NCBI GenBank assembly: GCA_004555955.1
Contig: SFJG01000008.1
Span: forward strand, 1-44,249
DNA length: 44,249 nt
Source: Bacteroidales bacterium
Lineage (GTDB): Bacteria > Bacteroidota > Bacteroidia > Bacteroidales > Muribaculaceae
Reading direction: 5' to 3'
Positions 39,801-44,249 of this stretch are shown piece after piece. Below the pieces are notes generated by a model, which saw only the letters and a list, made by a program, of their open reading frames with translations, was not told the DNA's origin and ran no database searches. Every line of letters begins with the position of its first letter. Positions within the stretch are counted from its first letter, which is position 1. Made by a program: the position numbers and the translations under genes.

Positions 39801-41792
39801 TTACTTTTCCTTAATCAAACCGAAGCGATAGGCGGCGAGGAGTTTCTTAAGGTCGCGAACTTGCGTCTTAAGTTCAATCCCTTTGTCGGTGTCTTTCACC
39901 ATCAGTCGCTGGCTGTTAAACTCTACCAAGAACGTGTTCGACTTGATGTCCAATCCTTCCTCAATCGCCTTCTGACGCGACTCAAACGGCTCGTGCTGTA
40001 CAAGTTGCAGCGCCCGCGAGTGGAACACCAATGTATAGCCGGCAATACCAGTTTCGGGCTGATATGCCTTCGAAAAACCGCCGTCGATGACAAGCATCTT
40101 GCCGTTCGCCTTGATAGGCTGTTCGCCCTTGATAGTCTTTACCGGCACGTGACCGTTGATGATGTGCGAATGAACGTCGTCGATGCCGAACTCCATCAAG
40201 ATTTGATTACAAACATCTTCGCGATTGCGCAAGTCGTAGTAGCAGCCTTTCTCCTCCTTATGCAACTGCTTGTCGGCAATGAAATAGCGCTCGAACGTCG
40301 CCATCTTGTCTTTGTCGAACGACGGCGAATCTTTGCCGCACCATAGATACCACACATAGTCGAGCGCATACGAGCGGTCGTCTTCGTCGTCGCCATAGTA
40401 TGCCTCGCGCACAATATGGTCTACCTTGTCGAGGAGCGCCTTGCCGGAATACTGCTTACCGCCAATCGTCACCTGCTTAAACGTACCGTCGGCATTGAGC
40501 GGTATCGACGCATGAAAGAGCAGATTGTTGTTGCAAACCAAATACATACCGCCATAGGTGTACAGGCAACGCATATGTTTCTGCAACTTTTCGCTGTTGA
40601 CGAACGAGTAATGCAACTTGTCGACCAATTCCTGTTCCTCTTCGGTCAACCGATACGGGTCAGCCGGGTCGATGGTAGGGAACGTCTTGTCGAGCATATC
40701 GTAGGTCTTGCCTCCGTAAGTAAACGTGCCGTTTTCGTAGTCGACCTTGTCGAGCAGCAAGCGATTGTCCATCTCAAACTCCGGATGACGGCGAATAATC
40801 GACGCCTCAAGTTTGAACTGAATAACCGATATAGCCTTGTGCATCTGCGCAATGAGTCGCAATGTCTTCTCGGTATACGTCTTGTCGGCAAATTTCTGCT
40901 TGGCGGCAAACATTTCGCACGGGTCGTTAGCGTACGTGTCCATAGCGAAGGTTGCCAACGGCAGCAGATTGATGCTGTAGCCCTCCTCGAGCGTCGTCAG
41001 ATTGCCGTAGCGCATGCTGATGCGGATTACGTTGGCAATACAACTGTCGTTGCCGGCGGCAGCACCCATCCACAGCAAGTCGTGGTTACCCCACTGAATG
41101 TCGACGTTGTGATAGTCGCACAGCGTATCCATAATGATATGCGCACCCGGACCGCGGTCGAAGATATCGCCGACGATGTGCAGCGAGTCGATGGTCAGAC
41201 GCTGGATGAGGTTACACATTGCCACGATAAACTCGTCGGCACGCCCCGTCGAAATGATGGTTGTTATAATTTTGTTGAAATAGGCTTGCTTGTTGGGGTC
41301 GCTCTCCGTTTCGTGGAGCAACTCTTGTATGATATACGAGAAATCGGTAGGCAACGACTTGCGCACCTTCGAGCGCGTATACTTCGACGACACGCTCTGA
41401 CACACGCGTACAAGCTGATTGAGCGTTGTCATATACCAGTCGTCTATGTCCTTCTCTACATTCTTGACAAGTTGGATTTTCTCTTCCGGATAATATATTA
41501 ATGTGCAAAGCGACTTCTTTTCGATTTCGCGCAACGAACTGCCGAAAATTTCGTTAACTTTGCGCTTAATCGAGCCGGAAGCGTTCTTCAGCACATGCTG
41601 GAAAGCCTCATATTCCCCGTGGATATCGGTCAAGAAGTGCTCGGTGCCTTTCGGCAGATTCAGGATAGCTTCAAGGTTGATGATTTCCGTGCTCGCCGAG
41701 GCGATGGTCGGAAACAGTCGCGACAACAGTTGCAAATAGCGCAAATCTTTCTCAATGTCGCATTTATGTATAGAAACCGGACTATTGCTCAT
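39801..41792 (-). CDS. fbp: Fructose-1,6-bisphosphatase class III
   Basis: This gluconeogenic enzyme hydrolyses fructose-1,6-bisphosphate to fructose-6-phosphate. The class III family carries a calcineurin-like metallophosphatase core, seen here as LTDIHGEYEAF (DxH), VGDIFDRGPG (GDxxDRG) and WGNHDLLWMG (GNHD). Later come INGHVPVKTIKGEQPIKANG, in part, and the conserved IDGGFSKAYQPETGIAGYTL, in part. I start at Met 41792 (MSNSPVSIHK), giving 663 residues, because a consensus promoter predicts transcription near 41805, downstream of the alternative ATG at 41855. It is a single gene with its own promoter. Confidence 0.96.
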   Translation of the reverse strand: MSNSPVSIHKCDIEKDLRYLQLLSRLFPTIASASTEIINLEAILNLPKGTEHFLTDIHGEYEAFQHVLKNASGSIKRKVNEIFGSSLREIEKKSLCTLIYYPEEKIQLVKNVEKDIDDWYMTTLNQLVRVCQSVSSKYTRSKVRKSLPTDFSYIIQELLHETESDPNKQAYFNKIITTIISTGRADEFIVAMCNLIQRLTIDSLHIVGDIFDRGPGAHIIMDTLCDYHNVDIQWGNHDLLWMGAAAGNDSCIANVIRISMRYGNLTTLEEGYSINLLPLATFAMDTYANDPCEMFAAKQKFADKTYTEKTLRLIAQMHKAISVIQFKLEASIIRRHPEFEMDNRLLLDKVDYENGTFTYGGKTYDMLDKTFPTIDPADPYRLTEEEQELVDKLHYSFVNSEKLQKHMRCLYTYGGMYLVCNNNLLFHASIPLNADGTFKQVTIGGKQYSGKALLDKVDHIVREAYYGDDEDDRSYALDYVWYLWCGKDSPSFDKDKMATFERYFIADKQLHKEEKGCYYDLRNREDVCNQILMEFGIDDVHSHIINGHVPVKTIKGEQPIKANGKMLVIDGGFSKAYQPETGIAGYTLVFHSRALQLVQHEPFESRQKAIEEGLDIKSNTFLVEFNSQRLMVKDTDKGIELKTQVRDLKKLLAAYRFGLIKEK

Positions 41793-41811
41793 AATTAATG
41801 GTTTAGTATTG

Positions 41812-41842
41812 CAAATATAGTGTTTCATTTCGAAGAAAGCAA
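41812..41842 (-). promoter_or_regulatory. Promoter of fbp
   Basis: On the minus strand a TTG (41842-41840) is followed after 20 bp by TATATTTG (41819-41812), an exact TAnnTTTG box. RNA would start near 41805, leaving a leader of about 13 nt and excluding the upstream ATG at 41855. Confidence 0.7.
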
Positions 41843-41982
41843 TCTTTCGATACAAAAATTTTCATCCACGCAACTCGGCGACATTTATGGAGTTTTGCGT
41901 GAAAAAACAGAAAAAACATCAATTTTGTTAGCAAAAATAAGAATTTAATTAACAAATGATATTATTTTTCAAAATTTTTGAT

Positions 41983-41990
41983 TACATTTG
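41983..41990 (+). promoter_or_regulatory. -7 element of the gdhA promoter
   Basis: TACATTTG matches TAnnTTTG exactly and lies 29 bp before the gdhA ATG. No TTG occurs 19-20 bp upstream (the region is ATTATTTTTC), so this promoter may need an activator or tolerate a weak -33 box. Nitrogen control of gdhA would fit that. Confidence 0.55.
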
Positions 41991-42018
41991 CAGCGTTGAA
42001 TATAAAAGCATTATTAAA

Positions 42019-43353
42019 ATGAAAGCAAAAGAAGTAATCGACGACTTGCGTCGCCGCTTTCCAAACGAGCCTGAATATCTGCAGGCAGTTGAAGAGGTAT
42101 TGATGTCGATTGAAGACGTCTACAACGAACACCCTGAATTTGAGCGCTATAACCTCATCGAGCGTCTTTGCATGCCCGACCGCATATTCTCGTTCCGCGT
42201 ATCGTGGGTCGACGACAAGGGCCGTGTTCAAAACAATATGGGCTATCGCATTCAGCACAACAATGCCATCGGCCCGTACAAAGGCGGTATCCGTTTCCAC
42301 TCGTCGGTTAACCAATCTATACTTAAATTCCTCGCCTTCGAGCAAACTTTCAAGAACTCGCTCACCACTCTCCCGATGGGCGGCGGTAAAGGCGGTAGCG
42401 ACTTCAGCCCCAAAGGCAAGTCGGATATGGAAGTGATGCGCTTCTGCCAAGCATTCGTTGCCGAATTGTGGCGTCACATCGGTCCCGACACCGACGTTCC
42501 TGCCGGCGACATCGGCGTAGGCGGTCGCGAAGTGGGCTATATGTACGGTATGTACAAGAAGATGGCTCGCGAATTCACCGGAACTTTCACCGGCAAAGGT
42601 CTCGAATTCGGCGGCTCACTCGTACGCCCCGAAGCTACCGGCTACGGTAACGTATACTTCCTGCTCAACATGCTCGCAACTCGCGGCATCGACATCAAAG
42701 GCAAGAAAGTGGCTATCTCCGGCTCGGGTAACGTGGCTACCTACACCGCCAAGAAGCTCCTTTCGCTCGGCGCCAAGGTCATCACAATGAGCGACTCCAA
42801 CGGCACAATCTACGTTCCCGAAGGTCTCACCGAAGAGCAACTCGACTTCATCTTCGAACTTAAGAACATCTACCGCGGCCGCATACGCGAATTCGCCGAA
42901 AAATACGGTTGCGAATACGTTGAAGGCGGACGTCCTTGGGGCTATCCTTGCGACATCGCCATGCCTTCGGCTACGCAAAACGAACTCGACGGCGACGACG
43001 CTCGCACACTCCTTGCCAACGGCTGTTTCGCAGTGTCGGAAGGTGCCAACATGCCCTCGACACCCGACGCCGTTCACGAATTCGTCAACGCTCGCATCCT
43101 CTACGCTCCCGGCAAGGCGGCTAACGCAGGCGGCGTTTCGGTTTCGGGCTTGGAAATGGCTCAAAATTCACAAAAACTCAGCTGGACTGCCGAAGAAGTC
43201 GACGCCAAACTGCAACGCATTATGGCCGACATCCACACTCAATGCCAAAAATACGGCAAAGAGGCTGACGGCTATACCAACTATGTAAAAGGCGCTAACA
43301 TCGCCGGCTTTATGAAAGTTGCCAAAGCCATGATGGCTCAAGGTATACTCTAA
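42019..43353 (+). CDS. gdhA: NADP-type glutamate dehydrogenase
   Basis: This hexameric enzyme makes glutamate from 2-oxoglutarate and ammonium, a main ammonium-assimilation route in gut Bacteroidetes. I start at Met 42019 (MKAKEVIDDLRRRFPNE), giving 444 residues; the frame's earlier ATG at 41956 lies upstream of the -7 box. GPYKGGIRFH (85-94) holds a substrate lysine and LPMGGGKGGSDF (118-129) the catalytic lysine. PAGDIGVGGREVGYMYG follows. The Rossmann segment GSGNVATYTAKKLLSLG, followed by SDSNG, suits NADP(H). Cofactor choice is inferred from family length and type. It is monocistronic, ending in a strong hairpin. Confidence 0.96.
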   Translation: MKAKEVIDDLRRRFPNEPEYLQAVEEVLMSIEDVYNEHPEFERYNLIERLCMPDRIFSFRVSWVDDKGRVQNNMGYRIQHNNAIGPYKGGIRFHSSVNQSILKFLAFEQTFKNSLTTLPMGGGKGGSDFSPKGKSDMEVMRFCQAFVAELWRHIGPDTDVPAGDIGVGGREVGYMYGMYKKMAREFTGTFTGKGLEFGGSLVRPEATGYGNVYFLLNMLATRGIDIKGKKVAISGSGNVATYTAKKLLSLGAKVITMSDSNGTIYVPEGLTEEQLDFIFELKNIYRGRIREFAEKYGCEYVEGGRPWGYPCDIAMPSATQNELDGDDARTLLANGCFAVSEGANMPSTPDAVHEFVNARILYAPGKAANAGGVSVSGLEMAQNSQKLSWTAEEVDAKLQRIMADIHTQCQKYGKEADGYTNYVKGANIAGFMKVAKAMMAQGIL

Positions 43354-43386
43354 AAGGCCCGACAAAAGAGATTGATACATAAACGC

Positions 43387-43433
43387 CAAGAGGCTGCTCC
43401 GACACAAAGTCGCGGCAGCCTCTTGACGTTTTG
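43387..43433 (+). terminator. Terminator between gdhA and the converging gene
   Basis: CAAGAGGCTGC (43387-43397) pairs with GCAGCCTCTTG (43415-43425), and the loop contains a further CCGAC/GTCG pairing. The short T-run (GTTTTG) on the plus strand marks it mainly as the gdhA terminator. The stem is symmetrical enough to slow converging transcription too. Confidence 0.78.
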
Positions 43434-43457
43434 CAAATTTAGTATGAATGATGCAGG

Positions 43458-44249
43458 TTAGAACCAAAGTCGCCAGCGGTCGCACGAAGTTTTTACCATC
43501 TGAGCGGTTGGCGTGCCGGGATAGCGTCGCTTGATGGTTTTCAGGTTGGCAAGCATATACTCCGCCTCGGCGCGAGCAGCATCGCCGGTGAGCATTGCCC
43601 TTGCGGCTCTGACCTCTTTATCGAAGATTTTCTCCGCAGCTTGGCGGTCGTTTTCGTCGAAGAGCTCGGGGAAACCGCGCAGAATGTCTTCACCAAACTC
43701 GTCGAACGACGGCATGAAAAGCGTGGTGATGCAGCCGTGCCAATACTGCGTCAGTCCCCAGCAATTCACCAAAGAGTTATATCGACCGATGGCATACTTC
43801 AGCCTTGCCAGTCCGCGCTCGTCCGACGTTTTGCCACGGCGCATCTGCTTTTCGTAGCCAACCATTTTGCGAGCGAAAAGATATTTTGCTCGCAACGGCG
43901 ACGCAATAGTATCGAAGTCGTGCCAATAGCCGGGAAAGGCGCAGAACGGGTTGCACCGGAGGTTGCCGTTCTTGTAGACGTTGAGCGTAGCAAGATAATT
44001 GTCGGGCACACGGGCAAGATAGTCGGCAGCACGGCTGTAGAGCCCTTCGCGCAGCGCAAGTGTGCCTATCAATTCGTTGATATAGGGAGCATCTATACGG
44101 GCATACTTCTTCAGATGTCGATAGAGCGGCGTGTCGGCGGCAAAGGCGCGCATTGCGGCAATGAGTTGCGACGACTCGAGTGAGTTCATCATCCGGAACG
44201 ATGCATTGCAGTAGTCAATCGGATTAAGCAGCTCGGTGCTTTTGCGAAT
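43458..44249 (-). CDS. Unrecognised helical-repeat protein, 5' end beyond the window
   Basis: The frame is open to the window edge: 19 further codons without a stop lie upstream of the ATG at 44192. This is therefore the C-terminal 263 residues of a longer protein. It is helical and rich in aromatic and charged residues. Paired helices such as INELIGTLALREGLYSRAADYLARV, in part, and AEAEYMLANLKTIKRRYPGTP resemble TPR or SEL1-like solenoids. There is no C-terminal anchor or sorting signal; it ends SCDRWRLWF. I do not recognise the family. The gene converges on gdhA and shares the hairpin between them. Confidence 0.75.
   Translation of the reverse strand: MRKSTELLNPIDYCNASFRMMNSLESSQLIAAMRAFAADTPLYRHLKKYARIDAPYINELIGTLALREGLYSRAADYLARVPDNYLATLNVYKNGNLRCNPFCAFPGYWHDFDTIASPLRAKYLFARKMVGYEKQMRRGKTSDERGLARLKYAIGRYNSLVNCWGLTQYWHGCITTLFMPSFDEFGEDILRGFPELFDENDRQAAEKIFDKEVRAARAMLTGDAARAEAEYMLANLKTIKRRYPGTPTAQMVKTSCDRWRLWF

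Overview
The window looks like chromosomal DNA of a Bacteroidales bacterium, possibly Muribaculaceae or a close relative (the family is inference). Bacteroidetes-type promoters (a -33 TTG/TTTG box, 19-20 bp, then TAnnTTTG) stand before ssrA, rpsL, the cobalamin-riboswitch gene, fbp and glsA. The tmRNA encodes the tag GETNYALAA, most starts lack a Shine-Dalgarno, the str cluster has no tuf, and the lipid, capsule-type and class III FBPase genes are typical of gut Bacteroidetes. No tRNA, rRNA, CRISPR array, transposase or prophage is visible.

Left arm (1-12956). A short palindrome-rich non-coding stretch precedes ispD-recG (+). Facing it is a seven-gene minus-strand run, glsA-glsB-wzi-lipoprotein-tyrS-hflX-ThiF-like. 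It joins probable glycine-lipid synthesis and a Wzi-type outer-membrane protein to translation-related genes. Upstream come a two-META-domain lipoprotein, ssrA with its promoter and terminator, and a diiron/LuxR-type regulator gene. That regulator has an intact promoter and no frameshift, but it is interrupted by three in-frame stops.

Centre (12966-36089, all minus). A 607-residue coiled-coil protein ends in a sliding-clamp-type pentapeptide. It lies 13 bp downstream of a large protein that fuses two receiver domains to the nucleotide-binding half of a PEP-synthase/PPDK, without the rest of the dikinase. Then comes the complete str-S10-spc-alpha translation supercluster, rpsL to rplQ. It includes secY, map, infA, rpmJ and rpoA, and ends at a strong intrinsic terminator. 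It appears to be driven by a consensus promoter about 130 bp upstream of rpsL.

Right arm (36250-44249). A GlmU-like left-handed beta-helix protein (+) is followed at once by a promoter, a cobalamin riboswitch and a BtuB-like TonB-dependent receptor. Class III fructose-bisphosphatase (-) and NADP-type glutamate dehydrogenase (+) diverge from a shared 226-bp region. The window ends inside an unrecognised minus-strand gene.

Best leads: the triple-nonsense hemerythrin/LuxR gene, and the receiver-PPDK_N protein paired with a putative clamp-binding coiled-coil protein. All functional statements rest on reading motifs by eye; no search was run.
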